Source: Burkholderiales bacterium (GTDB lineage: Bacteria > Pseudomonadota > Gammaproteobacteria > Burkholderiales > SG8-39). From it: 64,000 nucleotides of DNA. The notes beneath the pieces are model-generated. The model was not told where the DNA came from. It worked only from the letters and a program-made list of their open reading frames with translations, and did no database searches. A program made the translations under genes and the position numbers. Location: assembly GCA_014860445.1 (NCBI GenBank), contig JACZJT010000017.1, positions 142,596-206,595 on the forward strand, read 5' to 3'. Shown piece by piece: positions 6,757 to 15,914 of the stretch; positions within the stretch are counted from its first letter, which is position 1, and each line of letters starts with the position of its first letter.

Positions 6757-9714
6757 TTATCCCTGAAAGTTTTCGATTTGGCACAGGGTGGTTTTTGTTT
6801 CCTGCATCATGGTGACGATGTCGTAGCCGTAAGTGGTGGCTGTATTCACGGCGTCGCCGCGCACAATCGGCGCCGCGCCTTCCGGATAATGGTCGAGCAT
6901 ATCCTTGCCCTGCCACCATCCCGAGAAGTGGAACGGGATGAACACCGTGTTCGCTGCCACGCGTTCGGTCACCATTGCCTTCACCTTGATCTTCACGCGG
7001 GCGGGCGTGCTCACCCAGACGTACTCGCCATTCCGTACGCCGCGGTCGGCGGCGGTCTTGGGGTTGATCTCGACAAAGTTGTCCTGCTGCAATTCGGCCA
7101 GCCACGGGTTGGAACGCGTTTCCTCGCCCCCCCCTTCGTATTCCGTCAGGCGTCCACTCGTCAGGATGAGCGGGTATTTCTCGCTGTCCTTGTCGGCGAT
7201 CGACTTGTCCTGGACGGATTTGAACAGCGCCGGCAACCGGTACAGGGTCTTCTTGTCCGGATGGGTCGGCCACTTGGCCACGAGGTCGGGACGCGGGCTG
7301 TACAAAGGCTCGCGATGCAGCGGGATGGCGTCCGGGAAGCTCCAAACCACGGCGCGCGCCTTGGCATTGCCGAAAGGAACGCAACCATGCTTGAGCGCGA
7401 CGCGCTGTATCCCGCCCGACAGGTCGGTTTTCCAGTTCTTGCCTTCGGCTTCCTTGCGCTCGTCGTCGGTGAGGTCTTCCCACCAGCCGAGTTTCTTGAG
7501 AAAGACGTGATCGAACTCGGGATAACCGGTGGTAATCTCGCTGCCCACGGAATGCGAGCCGTCTTCCGCCAATATGTTCACACCATCGTGCTCGACGCCG
7601 TAGCGCGCGCGGAAGGTGCAGCCGCCGTCCATGACGGCTTTGGAGGTGTCGTAAAGATTGGGCGTGCCGGGATGCTTGACCTTGCCATCCCCCCAGCAGG
7701 GCCACGGCAATCCAAAGTAGTCGCCCGTCAGGTCATAGCCCGTTTCCTTGTCCTTGCCGCCGACCGCGCGCAGCGTCTTGACGTCGAACACGTGCATATT
7801 GCGCATGTGCGCCTTGATGCGCTCGGGCGTCTGGCCGGTGTAGCCGATGGTCCAGGTGCCGCTGTTGACCTCGCGCAGCGTGTCCTCCATCTCGGGCTCG
7901 TCCATCCCGCCCTTGCCCTTGACCAGCTTGATGTTCTGCTTGCCGTCTTTCTTTCCGACCAACTGGTCGGCGAAGCCGAGCTTCTGCGCCATCTGGTACA
8001 TGATCATGTGGTCGGTACGCGACTCGAACAGAGGATCGATCACCTTCTCGCGCCACTGGAGCGAGCGGTTCGACGCGGTAACGCTGCCCGAGGTCTCGAA
8101 CTGCGTCGCCGCCGGCAGCAAGTAAGCGCCGTCCTTACGCACCATCGCGAACATCGCCGCGCTCGCCGAGGGATAGGGGTCGATGACAACCATCAGGTCG
8201 AGCTTCTTCATGGCCTCGAGCTGCTCCGGTCCGCGGGTTTGAGAATTCGGCGCGTGACCCCAGAACACGACGGCGCGCAAATTCGAATCCTGATCGATGT
8301 GTTCGTTGTTCTCCGTCACGGCATCCGCCCAGCGCGAAACCGTGAAGCCGAACTTGCCCATCATCGCGGGGCTGGCAAATCGCTTGTTCAGCCAATCCAG
8401 ATCGACGTTCCAGACGCGGGCCCAGTGTTTCCACGCCCCCGGTGCGAGTCCGTAGTATCCGGGAAGCGACTGCGCGTTCGGGCCGATGTCGGTCGCGCCC
8501 TGCACGTTGTCGTGGCCGCGATAGATATTGCAGCCGCCGCCGGTGCGGCCTGCGTTGCCTAGCGCGAGCATGAGTACCGCACTCGCCCGGGTGATTGCAT
8601 TGCCGTTGGTGTGCTGCGTTTGCCCCATGGCCCAGATGATGAATCCCGGCCGATTGTCCGACAGCATTTTCGCGGTATCGTACATGTCCTTCTCGGACAC
8701 CCCGGTCACTTCTTCGACGGCGGCCGGTGTGTATTTGGCCATCACCTCTTCTTTCACCTTGTCCATGCCGTAGACGCGGTCGTGGATGTACTGCTTGTCC
8801 TCCCAGCCGTTTTTGAAGATGTGATAGAGCAGGCCGAACTGGAACGCGACGTCGGAACCGGAGCGGATGCGGACGAACTTGTCGGCATGCGCCGCCGTGC
8901 GCGTGAAGCGCGGATCGGCGACGATCACCTTGGCGCCGTTTTCCTTGGCGTGCAGCGTGTGCAGCATCGACACCGGGTGCGCCTCGGCCGCATTCGAGCC
9001 GAGGAAAAACAGGCACTTCGAGTTTTGCTCGTCGTTGTACGAGTTGGTCATCGCACCGTAGCCCCAGGTGTTCGCAATGCCGGCGACCGTGGTCGAGTGG
9101 CAGATGCGCGCCTGGTGATCGATGTTGTTCGAACCCCACAGCGCGATCCACTTGCGAATCAGGTAGGACTGCTCGTTATTGTGCTTGGACGAGCCGAGAA
9201 CGAACAAGGCATCCGGACCGCTTTCCTTTCTGATCGCGAGCAGTTTATCGGTGATCTCCTGGTAAGCCTGATCCCAGGAAACCTTCTTCCACTTGCCGCC
9301 TTCGAGCTTCATCGGATACTTCAGGCGATGGGAGTTCTCGGTCACGCCGTGTTCGCGCACCGACGCGCCCTTGGCGCAGTGTCCCCCGAGGTTCAGCGGA
9401 GAATCGAACACGGGCTCGTGTCCCGTCCATACGCCGTTCTCCACCACGGCGTCGATGGCGCAGCCGACCGAGCAGTGCGTGCAGACGGTGCGCTTGATTT
9501 CGACTTTGCCCCCCGCCTTGGCGTCGCTTGCGGCCTCCGCCTTGCTTATCATTTTGAAGGGCAACTGGCTCGCGAACGCGCCGGCGCCGGCGGCCACGCC
9601 TGAGCGCTTGAGAAAGCTGCGTCGGTCTATGGTTTTCGCCAGCATGCCGGCGAGGCCTCTGGAGAGGCGGCTTTGCGCCGAGGGCGCGCTTGAGGTTTTC
9701 CGTGTGAGCATCAT
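6757..9714 (-). CDS. fdhA: Formate dehydrogenase alpha subunit, Mo-bisMGD, cysteine type
   Basis: The 985-residue catalytic subunit oxidises formate to CO2. A twin-arginine motif DRRSFLKRSG at 30-39 sends it folded to the periplasm. A [4Fe-4S] site is formed by Cys78, Cys81, Cys85 and Cys113. The metal ligand position reads QARICHSTT with Cys205 where E. coli FdnG has selenocysteine, so no UGA read-through is needed. The start at 9714 has GAGGAGG just upstream. It needs the bis-MGD cofactor made by moaA, mobA and moeA and sulfuration by fdhD, all encoded just beyond. The frame is intact. Confidence 0.97.
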   Translation of the reverse strand: MMLTRKTSSAPSAQSRLSRGLAGMLAKTIDRRSFLKRSGVAAGAGAFASQLPFKMISKAEAASDAKAGGKVEIKRTVCTHCSVGCAIDAVVENGVWTGHEPVFDSPLNLGGHCAKGASVREHGVTENSHRLKYPMKLEGGKWKKVSWDQAYQEITDKLLAIRKESGPDALFVLGSSKHNNEQSYLIRKWIALWGSNNIDHQARICHSTTVAGIANTWGYGAMTNSYNDEQNSKCLFFLGSNAAEAHPVSMLHTLHAKENGAKVIVADPRFTRTAAHADKFVRIRSGSDVAFQFGLLYHIFKNGWEDKQYIHDRVYGMDKVKEEVMAKYTPAAVEEVTGVSEKDMYDTAKMLSDNRPGFIIWAMGQTQHTNGNAITRASAVLMLALGNAGRTGGGCNIYRGHDNVQGATDIGPNAQSLPGYYGLAPGAWKHWARVWNVDLDWLNKRFASPAMMGKFGFTVSRWADAVTENNEHIDQDSNLRAVVFWGHAPNSQTRGPEQLEAMKKLDLMVVIDPYPSASAAMFAMVRKDGAYLLPAATQFETSGSVTASNRSLQWREKVIDPLFESRTDHMIMYQMAQKLGFADQLVGKKDGKQNIKLVKGKGGMDEPEMEDTLREVNSGTWTIGYTGQTPERIKAHMRNMHVFDVKTLRAVGGKDKETGYDLTGDYFGLPWPCWGDGKVKHPGTPNLYDTSKAVMDGGCTFRARYGVEHDGVNILAEDGSHSVGSEITTGYPEFDHVFLKKLGWWEDLTDDERKEAEGKNWKTDLSGGIQRVALKHGCVPFGNAKARAVVWSFPDAIPLHREPLYSPRPDLVAKWPTHPDKKTLYRLPALFKSVQDKSIADKDSEKYPLILTSGRLTEYEGGGEETRSNPWLAELQQDNFVEINPKTAADRGVRNGEYVWVSTPARVKIKVKAMVTERVAANTVFIPFHFSGWWQGKDMLDHYPEGAAPIVRGDAVNTATTYGYDIVTMMQETKTTLCQIENFQG

Positions 9715-9723
9715 GGCGCCTCC

Positions 9724-9924
9724 TCAGACCTTGGCGGTTCGATAGTAATTGCGCACATGCGCGGTGGCCTCGTAACCTTTGGAGCGCCTTTTGTCGCCTG
9801 CGACGACGACCGGCTGTGCCCGCGGCACCGCGCTCGCCACCACGGCAGCCGCGCCCGCAGCGCTGCTGGCGCCGACTGTGAGCAGGAAATTCCTGCGGCT
9901 CAGTTTCGCTTTATTTTCACTCAT
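9724..9924 (-). CDS. Small twin-arginine-signal protein of formate dehydrogenase operons
   Basis: A 66-residue protein that is mostly a Tat signal (KLSRRNFLLTVGASSAAG) with about 25 residues after the hydrophobic part, ending HVRNYYRTAKV. Such short Tat proteins recur upstream of formate dehydrogenase alpha genes and have their own family (TIGR02811 type). The ATG at 9924 has GGAGG 10 bases upstream. Role unknown; it may help export or assembly of FdhA. Confidence 0.85.
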   Translation of the reverse strand: MSENKAKLSRRNFLLTVGASSAAGAAAVVASAVPRAQPVVVAGDKRRSKGYEATAHVRNYYRTAKV

Positions 9925-9948
9925 GGTTGGCTCCTCCAAGAAACAACG

Positions 9949-10581
9949 CTATTGGGCTAGCTCGAAAGATTCCGTTTCCACATCCAGGAACGCCCTGGTA
10001 AATCGCGCCACATGTTTATAAAAATTGGTATTCGGTGACGTCATGGCAGCATCGCAAAACTTTGCATAGCCAGGAGCAAGATACCTCAAAAAGAATGATT
10101 TTTGTTTCTGCACCGCACCATTTTCCGCAAACGAAATGAGATGGCGCATGACGTCGCACAGGCCTGCGAAATGGTCCTCGTATTCGGTCACATCCGCGTT
10201 GCGCGCCAGGCCTAGTTCGGCAAGTTCGGCACGCAGCCGTACCAGCGTATTTTCTTTTTTTGATTCAGAAATATAGCCGGCCATATACAGCGAGACTTCG
10301 GCCTTGCCAGTACCGACGAATACGCTGTCGTACTCGTCCCTGGCGGCCTCCGCATCCATCGCTGCGGCGGCGTCAATCAGCGCCTTCCAGGTCGGAGCCA
10401 GGGAAATCGTTTCGCCCTCCGCGACGATTTCGTCGGCGCCCGCGATCGCTGCCAGCAGACCCGCCTCCGGCCCGGCATAAAACAAGCTCGCGATCAAAGC
10501 GTAGAAATCGGCGCGCGCCTGATCTTCCGGCGATAGCGCCGCGTCCGCGTCAGCCTGCATCGGGTCGGCTCCGGCACTCAC
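9949..10581 (-). CDS. TorD-family chaperone for the molybdoenzyme
   Basis: An all-helical protein of the TorD/DmsD (redox enzyme maturation) family, expected to bind the Tat signal or apo form of FdhA and hold it back until the cofactor is in. Seen: FYALIASLFYAGPE near the start, EYDSVFVGTGKAEVSLYMAGY and the EYEDHFAGLCDVMRHLI motif of the family. I start it at the GTG at 10581, which overlaps the previous stop (GTGA, with GGAG upstream), giving 210 residues. An ATG at 10560, also with GGAG, would give 203. It is translationally coupled to the Fe-S gene before it. Confidence 0.9.
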   Translation of the reverse strand: MSAGADPMQADADAALSPEDQARADFYALIASLFYAGPEAGLLAAIAGADEIVAEGETISLAPTWKALIDAAAAMDAEAARDEYDSVFVGTGKAEVSLYMAGYISESKKENTLVRLRAELAELGLARNADVTEYEDHFAGLCDVMRHLISFAENGAVQKQKSFFLRYLAPGYAKFCDAAMTSPNTNFYKHVARFTRAFLDVETESFELAQ

Positions 10582-12671
10582 GGCTTGGCTCCGAAAATGG
10601 ACTGCTCGCCCTTGTTTTCCATCATGTCGACGACACGGCAGTCGGCGCACATTTTCAGCCGCTTCGCGCCATCGCCGGCGAACATCGGGTGCGTCGCCAG
10701 CTTGCCCACCATGTTGTCGACCATCTGTTTGTTGCCGAAAGGCTTGCCGCAGCTTACGCAGTTGAACGGAACCGCCTCGTGCAGTACCCGCTCGGTTCTC
10801 GCCCGGGCACCGAGCAGCAAGCGCGGCGCAAGCGTGATCGCCTTCTCCGGACAGGTGTTCATGCACAGGCCGCATTGCACGCAGTTGCGCTCGATGAACT
10901 TGAGCAGCGGCTGGTCGCGGCCGTCGACCAGGGCAGAGACCGGGCAGGCACCGACGCAGGACATGCACAGCGTGCAGGTGCTGCGATTGACCATGACCTC
11001 GCCCCAGGGCGCGCCCGGCTCCAGCGCGATCTCCTCGCGCGGCGCAGGTGCCAGGCGCGCGAGATGCTCGATAGCAAATTCAAGCGTGCCGCGCTTTTCC
11101 TGGCTGAAGTTGAAGCCTGCCGCATCGGCAACCGTACTGGCCGGTGCCAGCGCGCCGATTTCGCGCTCCAGCGCCGCCGGGTCTTCAGCGGCAAGCCATT
11201 TGAGGTGCGTGCCCGCGTAGCCGAGCGCGCCGACGATGGTCTGCGCGTGGCGCATCTGCCGCTCGACGGCCACGCCGTACTCGTCGGCCTCAGACCGGTT
11301 CGCAAGCAGTACGACCTGGCTCGCGCCGTAGGCGAGCGCGCCCAACCATGTGTCCATGCCGATCGCGGAGACGCTGTGCACTTCCAGCGGAATCACCCGC
11401 GCCGGCAGGCCGCCGCCCATGCCCGCCTGCGCGCGCCGGCCCAGCCTCGCAATCAGCTCCTGGCTGCTGCCTGTGTTGTGAAATAGTATGCACGCATCCT
11501 TTCCGCCGGCACCGCGATAGGTGGCAAGCACGGTCTTGAGACGCCGCCCGAGTTCGGACACGCTCGGATAGACGTGGGTCATCGCGCCCGACGGGCACAC
11601 GGTCGCGCAACCGCCGCACCCCATGCAGAGGTGGGGCTCGACCTTTATCCTGTCGCCGTCGTCCGATATCGCCCCCGTGGAGCAGGTATCGATGCAATTA
11701 TTGCAGCCAGCCTTGGCCGATCTGCTGTGCGCGCAAATCTTCTCGTTATAGGCAAAGTACTTCGGCTTCTCGAATTCTCCGACCATTTGCGCGAGCTGTC
11801 CGGCCGCGAGCGACTGCGCAAGCGGGTCGCGCCCCGGCGCCAGATAGCCCTGCGGCACCTGCGCCAGCTTGATGGATGGCGAGGCCCCGAGGTCGAGGAC
11901 CAGATCGAAGCGCTCGCTGCGCGCGCGTTCGACGCGCTCGAAATCGATAGCGCCGATATCGCCGCAAGCCTTTACGCAGTCGCGATGCGACTTGCACTTG
12001 GCAAGATCGATCTGATAAGTGAAGTCGATGGCCTGCTCCGGGCAGGCGCGCACGCAGGCATTGCAGCGCGTGCAGGCTTCCAGGTCGATCGGATTGTCCT
12101 GTTCCCAGGCGATCTCGAACGCGCCGAGATAACCGCTGACCGACTTTAGCTTTCCCGACCAGACCGGATAAGCGCGCACCGCGCCCAGCTCCGCGCCCGA
12201 AGTGTCGGTGAGCAGCACGCTCACTTCGAGCTGGTCTTTCAGGCGCTCCGCCCACTGCACGGCGACCGCCGCCGGCCCGAGAATCAACAGCTGCCCATCC
12301 GAGCGGTAATTGACGCTGGCCACAGGATCCGGTTCGGGCAACATTGCCGCGGCCAGCAGTGCCGCAATTTTGGGTGTGGCGTGTTTTGATTCCCTGGACC
12401 AGCCAGCGGTCTCGCGAATATTGACGAACTTTAGATCGCGCTTTGCCCCGGCTTGATCCGCAAGCTCGGCAAATAGCGGGGCTTCCTGCGTGCAGGCCAC
12501 AAGGCAGTCGCCAGCCTGGAGTGCATCGTTAAAAGCACCGACCTCGCGCCGGCACAATTCGGTATGGATGGAGACGGGCACATCGAGCTTCAGTGCCTTC
12601 GCCAAAGCCTTGGCGTCCAGCGCCATGGTCTGGTTGCAATTGCACAGCTTGATTGTCCTGTCTGTCGACAT
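10578..12671 (-). CDS. Multi-[4Fe-4S] ferredoxin-like protein of the fdh operon
   Basis: A 697-residue soluble iron-sulfur protein with no signal peptide. Four classical clusters are visible: CTRCNACVRACP, CMGCGGCATVCP, CTLCMSCVGACP and CVQCGLCMNTCP. There are also less regular ones in CKSHRDCVKAC and CNNCIDTC, plus two late CxxC pairs (CVSC, CADC). The first 180 residues carry further cysteines (LCNCNQTM, ELCRREVG). A middle stretch around ACILFHNTGSSQEL resembles the HdrD/MvhD-like fold, which I cannot prove. It is cytoplasmic while FdhA is periplasmic, so it may act in cofactor insertion or in cytoplasmic electron supply; the exact job is unknown. Confidence 0.85.
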   Translation of the reverse strand: MSTDRTIKLCNCNQTMALDAKALAKALKLDVPVSIHTELCRREVGAFNDALQAGDCLVACTQEAPLFAELADQAGAKRDLKFVNIRETAGWSRESKHATPKIAALLAAAMLPEPDPVASVNYRSDGQLLILGPAAVAVQWAERLKDQLEVSVLLTDTSGAELGAVRAYPVWSGKLKSVSGYLGAFEIAWEQDNPIDLEACTRCNACVRACPEQAIDFTYQIDLAKCKSHRDCVKACGDIGAIDFERVERARSERFDLVLDLGASPSIKLAQVPQGYLAPGRDPLAQSLAAGQLAQMVGEFEKPKYFAYNEKICAHSRSAKAGCNNCIDTCSTGAISDDGDRIKVEPHLCMGCGGCATVCPSGAMTHVYPSVSELGRRLKTVLATYRGAGGKDACILFHNTGSSQELIARLGRRAQAGMGGGLPARVIPLEVHSVSAIGMDTWLGALAYGASQVVLLANRSEADEYGVAVERQMRHAQTIVGALGYAGTHLKWLAAEDPAALEREIGALAPASTVADAAGFNFSQEKRGTLEFAIEHLARLAPAPREEIALEPGAPWGEVMVNRSTCTLCMSCVGACPVSALVDGRDQPLLKFIERNCVQCGLCMNTCPEKAITLAPRLLLGARARTERVLHEAVPFNCVSCGKPFGNKQMVDNMVGKLATHPMFAGDGAKRLKMCADCRVVDMMENKGEQSIFGAKP

Positions 12672-12765
12672 TGATTTTTATAATAATTTGTCTTTGCGCG
12701 ACCCGTCGAACGCGGGTTCCTCCAGCGCGTGCACACCCATAGTACAGGCTAACAAAAACCCCGGT

Positions 12766-13323
12766 CTAGCTGTTTCTTCTGCCTTGCGTCGACGCACAGT
12801 CTTGCTCTTCCGGCGACGCGGCGCCCGCCAGCAGTTCCTGCTGTTCCGGCTGCGCCGGCTGCTCAAGCTGCTCCTCGGCAAGCTGCGTTGGTTCCCGCTG
12901 TTCCTGTGCGGGGTGCTCGGGTTGCTCCTGCGCAATCTGCGTGTCGGGCGTTTCGCTGTCCTCCGGGTCCGGGCCGCGCAAGGTACGCCGCGCATGCTGC
13001 AGCTTATCGACGATGGCCGCCGGCAGGTCTTCGAGCGCCGCGTAGTCCTCGGCATAGTCGTCAAGACCATCGGTAATATTGAACCGCGGGTCGCTGAATA
13101 ACTTCTTCAACGCGATGCGGCGCACGGCCTCGTCCACCCTGGTATCCATGAAGCCCGTGAAGTCGGACTCGAAGCCGAGTTTGTCTATCGGCGGCAATTC
13201 CGGCATCGGCTTCGCCTCCGCCGGCTCAGGCGTCACCTTTAGCGGTTTTTCACGCGCCTCCTGCTTGCGCCGCGACCAGCGCGACACGAAAGCTTCCTTC
13301 TGTTCTTTCTCCCGGGTCGACAT
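12766..13323 (-). CDS. DUF3306 domain protein
   Basis: A 185-residue protein of the DUF3306 family. The conserved N-terminal half shows FVSRWSRRKQEA, LGFESDFTGFMD and ALKKLFSDPRFNITDGLDDY. The C-terminal third is a low-complexity run rich in Glu, Gln and Pro. DUF3306 and DUF3305 genes occur together at the head of formate dehydrogenase clusters in proteobacteria; no biochemical function is known to me. It follows DUF3305 by 33 bases and precedes the Fe-S gene by 94 bases. Confidence 0.88.
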   Translation of the reverse strand: MSTREKEQKEAFVSRWSRRKQEAREKPLKVTPEPAEAKPMPELPPIDKLGFESDFTGFMDTRVDEAVRRIALKKLFSDPRFNITDGLDDYAEDYAALEDLPAAIVDKLQHARRTLRGPDPEDSETPDTQIAQEQPEHPAQEQREPTQLAEEQLEQPAQPEQQELLAGAASPEEQDCASTQGRRNS

Positions 13324-13356
13324 TTCACGAATCCCGCCAAGTGGTCAAACGATTGT

Positions 13357-13833
13357 TCAACGCCGGGACGCGACGCCCTTGTCCTTGCTGCTCGCGTAGC
13401 GCGGTTCCTTCTTCGGTTCGGGGCGGTAATGCGCGGTAACGAATTCCGCGATATGCGGCAGCAGATCTTCGGGAAGCTCGACGCTGTCGACATTTTCGCC
13501 GCTGTCCACCCAGCCCACGCCTTCAAGGTAGCTGGCCGTCACGTACTCCGGCCGTGCGATCTCGCCGTCCATCCGCCACATCACAAACACTTTGGGTCGC
13601 GTGGACGTAATGTTCACGTAGTAGCCTTCCGCTTCTCTGGGCTCGAGCCGCAATGCCAGTCCCGGAAACAGAATCTGCTCGCTGCGGTCGTCGGCATAAA
13701 TAGCGCGCTGCGCGGTTTCCCCCGCGGGCAGGTCACGCAGTATCCCCGTGGCTTGCCACCTTTCTGTCGCCCAGCGGTCGCCCCCGGTCGTCCGCTCCAT
13801 TATTACCGCTATTAAGAAAACAGGATGGTTCAT
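13357..13833 (-). CDS. DUF3305 domain protein
   Basis: A 158-residue DUF3305 protein, the first gene of the formate dehydrogenase operon. Seen: the opening [17 protein letters not shown], the [15 protein letters not shown] segment and [21 protein letters not shown] start at 13833 because residues before the internal Met (13800) still align with what I know of the family's N-terminus; neither ATG has a strong ribosome binding site. Divergent from moaA with 71 bases between, so both operons share a promoter region. Confidence 0.85.
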   Translation of the reverse strand: MNHPVFLIAVIMERTTGGDRWATERWQATGILRDLPAGETAQRAIYADDRSEQILFPGLALRLEPREAEGYYVNITSTRPKVFVMWRMDGEIARPEYVTASYLEGVGWVDSGENVDSVELPEDLLPHIAEFVTAHYRPEPKKEPRYASSKDKGVASRR

Positions 13834-13904
13834 ATGCGCCGACTATACTAGTGTCGCGGGTGCTCTGCTATCATGTTTTCCTTCAACACGGCTGGAAACA
13901 CCAT

Positions 13905-14999
13905 ATGACAGACAGGGTTATCGCGCTGGTTGACGCGGGGCGGCACAAGCCCCTGCCGCCGCCGGCCGGGCAGGCCGCAGGCCCGGCGCGGGACCGGCTC
14001 GGCCGCGTTTTGCGCGACCTGCGCATTTCGGTCACGGACCGCTGCAATTTCCGCTGCGTCTATTGCATGCCGAAAGAAGTGTTCGGCAAGGACTACCCTT
14101 ACCTCGCGCACGACCAGTTGCTGAGCTTCGAGGAAATCGCGCGCATGGCGCGCATATTCGTCGAGCACGGCATAGAGAAAATCCGCCTCACCGGCGGCGA
14201 ACCGCTGCTGCGCCGCAAAGTCGAGCGCCTGATCGAAATGCTCGCCGCGATCAAGCTGCCCAACGGCAAAAGCGTCGAGCTCACGCTCACGACCAACGGC
14301 TCTTTGCTCGGAAAAAAAGCGCGCGCGCTCAAGGACGCAGGCCTGCACCGCGTGACCGTGAGTCTGGATGCCCTGGACGATCCGACCTTCATGGCCATGA
14401 ACGACGCCGATTTTCCGGTGGCCAAGGTGCTCGAGGGCATAGCCGCCGCCGACGCGATCGGTCTCGCGCCGGTAAAAATCAACATGGTGGTGAAGCGCGG
14501 CGTGAACGAACATTCGATCCTGCCGATGGCGCGCCGCTTCAAGGGCTCGGGCCACGTGCTGCGCTTCATCGAATTCATGGATGTGGGCGCAACCAACGGC
14601 TGGCGCATGGACGACGTGATCGCGTCGCGCGAGATCATCCGCATGATCGATGCGGAAATGCCGCTGGAACCCATCGATCCGAATTATCCGGGCGAAGTCG
14701 CGGAGCGCTGGCGTTACCGCGACGGTTCAGGCGAGATCGGTGTCATTTCCTCGGTGACACGGGCCTTCTGCAGCTCCTGTACCCGCGCCCGCATCTCCAC
14801 GGAAGGCATGCTCTACACCTGCCTGTTTGCCACGGCCGGCTATGATTTTCGCGCCTTGCTGCGCGGGGGAAAATCGGATGCGGAACTCCACTCGGCCATC
14901 GCCGCCGTATGGGCCGCGCGCGACGACCGCTACTCGGAGATCCGCACGGCACAGACGCCGCAGGAGCGCAAGATCGAAATGTCCTACATCGGCGGCTGA
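13905..14999 (+). CDS. moaA: GTP 3',8-cyclase MoaA
   Basis: A radical-SAM enzyme that starts molybdenum cofactor synthesis by converting GTP to 3',8-cyclo-GTP. Seen: the SAM cluster CNFRCVYC (Cys47, 51, 54), the TGGEPLLR motif, the C-terminal second cluster (CSSC, then Cys in LYTCLF) and the terminal double glycine MSYIGG that is needed for activity in this family. The ATG at 13905 gives 364 residues; an upstream frame start at 13851 adds an unrelated tail. Reads away from the formate dehydrogenase operon, with fdhD 42 bases downstream. Confidence 0.95.
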   Translation: MTDRVIALVDAGRHKPLPPPAGQAAGPARDRLGRVLRDLRISVTDRCNFRCVYCMPKEVFGKDYPYLAHDQLLSFEEIARMARIFVEHGIEKIRLTGGEPLLRRKVERLIEMLAAIKLPNGKSVELTLTTNGSLLGKKARALKDAGLHRVTVSLDALDDPTFMAMNDADFPVAKVLEGIAAADAIGLAPVKINMVVKRGVNEHSILPMARRFKGSGHVLRFIEFMDVGATNGWRMDDVIASREIIRMIDAEMPLEPIDPNYPGEVAERWRYRDGSGEIGVISSVTRAFCSSCTRARISTEGMLYTCLFATAGYDFRALLRGGKSDAELHSAIAAVWAARDDRYSEIRTAQTPQERKIEMSYIGG

Positions 15000-15041
15000 G
15001 ATGCCGCCGCGCCTGAGTTGTGACGCTGCGGCGGCGCTCCC

Positions 15042-15914
15042 GTGAAACCGCACTATCGCCCCGTAATCACCCGTGCCAGCCGCCCGCTCACTTTCGAAGT
15101 CGAGGCGGTCAACGAGCGCGGCGAAATGGTGCCCACCGCCATCGCCGGAGAAAATCCGCTGACCTTGTATGTCGACAAGCGTGAGATCGTCACGCTGATG
15201 ACCCTGGGGCAGGCGCCCGAAGCGCTCGCCATAGGCTATTTGCGCAATCAGCGCCTGGTGGAATCGATCGAGGAAATCGCTGCAGTGCAGGTGGATTGGG
15301 AAACCGATTCGGTGGTGGTGAGCACGCGCAAGAGCACAGGCGTCGAGGCACGCGCGCGCGCCAAGGGCATGACCGACAGAATGAAAAAACGCACCGTGAC
15401 CACCGGCTGCGGCCAGGGCACGGTGTTCGGCGATCTGATGGAGGAAATCGACGCGGTGAAATTGCGCGAGGACGTGCGTCTGTCCGAGCAGACGCTCTAC
15501 GCGCTGATGGAACAGGTGCGCCACCACGAAACCATCTACAAGAATGCCGGCGCGGTGCATGGCTGCGCACTCGCGACCAACGAGGACGGCGCCAGCCGCA
15601 TCCTGAGCTTCGTCGAAGACGTGGGACGCCACAATGCAGTGGACGCGATTGCGGGCCAGATGTGGCTGGACGGCGTCGATGGCTCGGACAAGATTTTCTA
15701 CACCACCGGCCGCCTCACCTCCGAAATGGTGATCAAGGCGGCGCAGATGTCCATCCCGTTCCTGCTGTCGCGCTCAGGTCTGACGCAGATGGGACATTTG
15801 ATCGCGGAAAAGATCGGCATCACCATGATCGGCCGCGCGAGCGGCAAACACTACCTGCTGTTCACCGGCAAGCAGCGCTTCGTCAAAACGGTGAGCCCGA
15901 CCTTGCTTGCCTGA
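15042..15914 (+). CDS. fdhD: Formate dehydrogenase sulfurtransferase FdhD
   Basis: A 290-residue protein that passes sulfur from a cysteine desulfurase to bis-MGD before insertion into FdhA. Seen: NPLTLYVD, GYLRNQRLV, the loop TTGCGQG (Cys123), FVEDVGRHNAVDAI and the TGRLTSEMVIKAAQ and SRSG motifs of the cofactor pocket. In E. coli the loop is a CxxC pair; here the second cysteine is glycine (C-G-Q-G). It begins at a GTG and ends inside the tail of the convergent transporter gene, overlapping it by 32 bases. Confidence 0.95.
   Translation: MKPHYRPVITRASRPLTFEVEAVNERGEMVPTAIAGENPLTLYVDKREIVTLMTLGQAPEALAIGYLRNQRLVESIEEIAAVQVDWETDSVVVSTRKSTGVEARARAKGMTDRMKKRTVTTGCGQGTVFGDLMEEIDAVKLREDVRLSEQTLYALMEQVRHHETIYKNAGAVHGCALATNEDGASRILSFVEDVGRHNAVDAIAGQMWLDGVDGSDKIFYTTGRLTSEMVIKAAQMSIPFLLSRSGLTQMGHLIAEKIGITMIGRASGKHYLLFTGKQRFVKTVSPTLLA

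Noticed and set aside
6778-8562. A 594-codon open frame on the plus strand
   Set aside because: Antisense to fdhA, composition typical of a shadow frame, no ribosome binding site or domain.
6757-9714. Possible selenocysteine codon in FdhA
   Set aside because: The catalytic codon is a cysteine (QARICHSTT) and no in-frame UGA exists.
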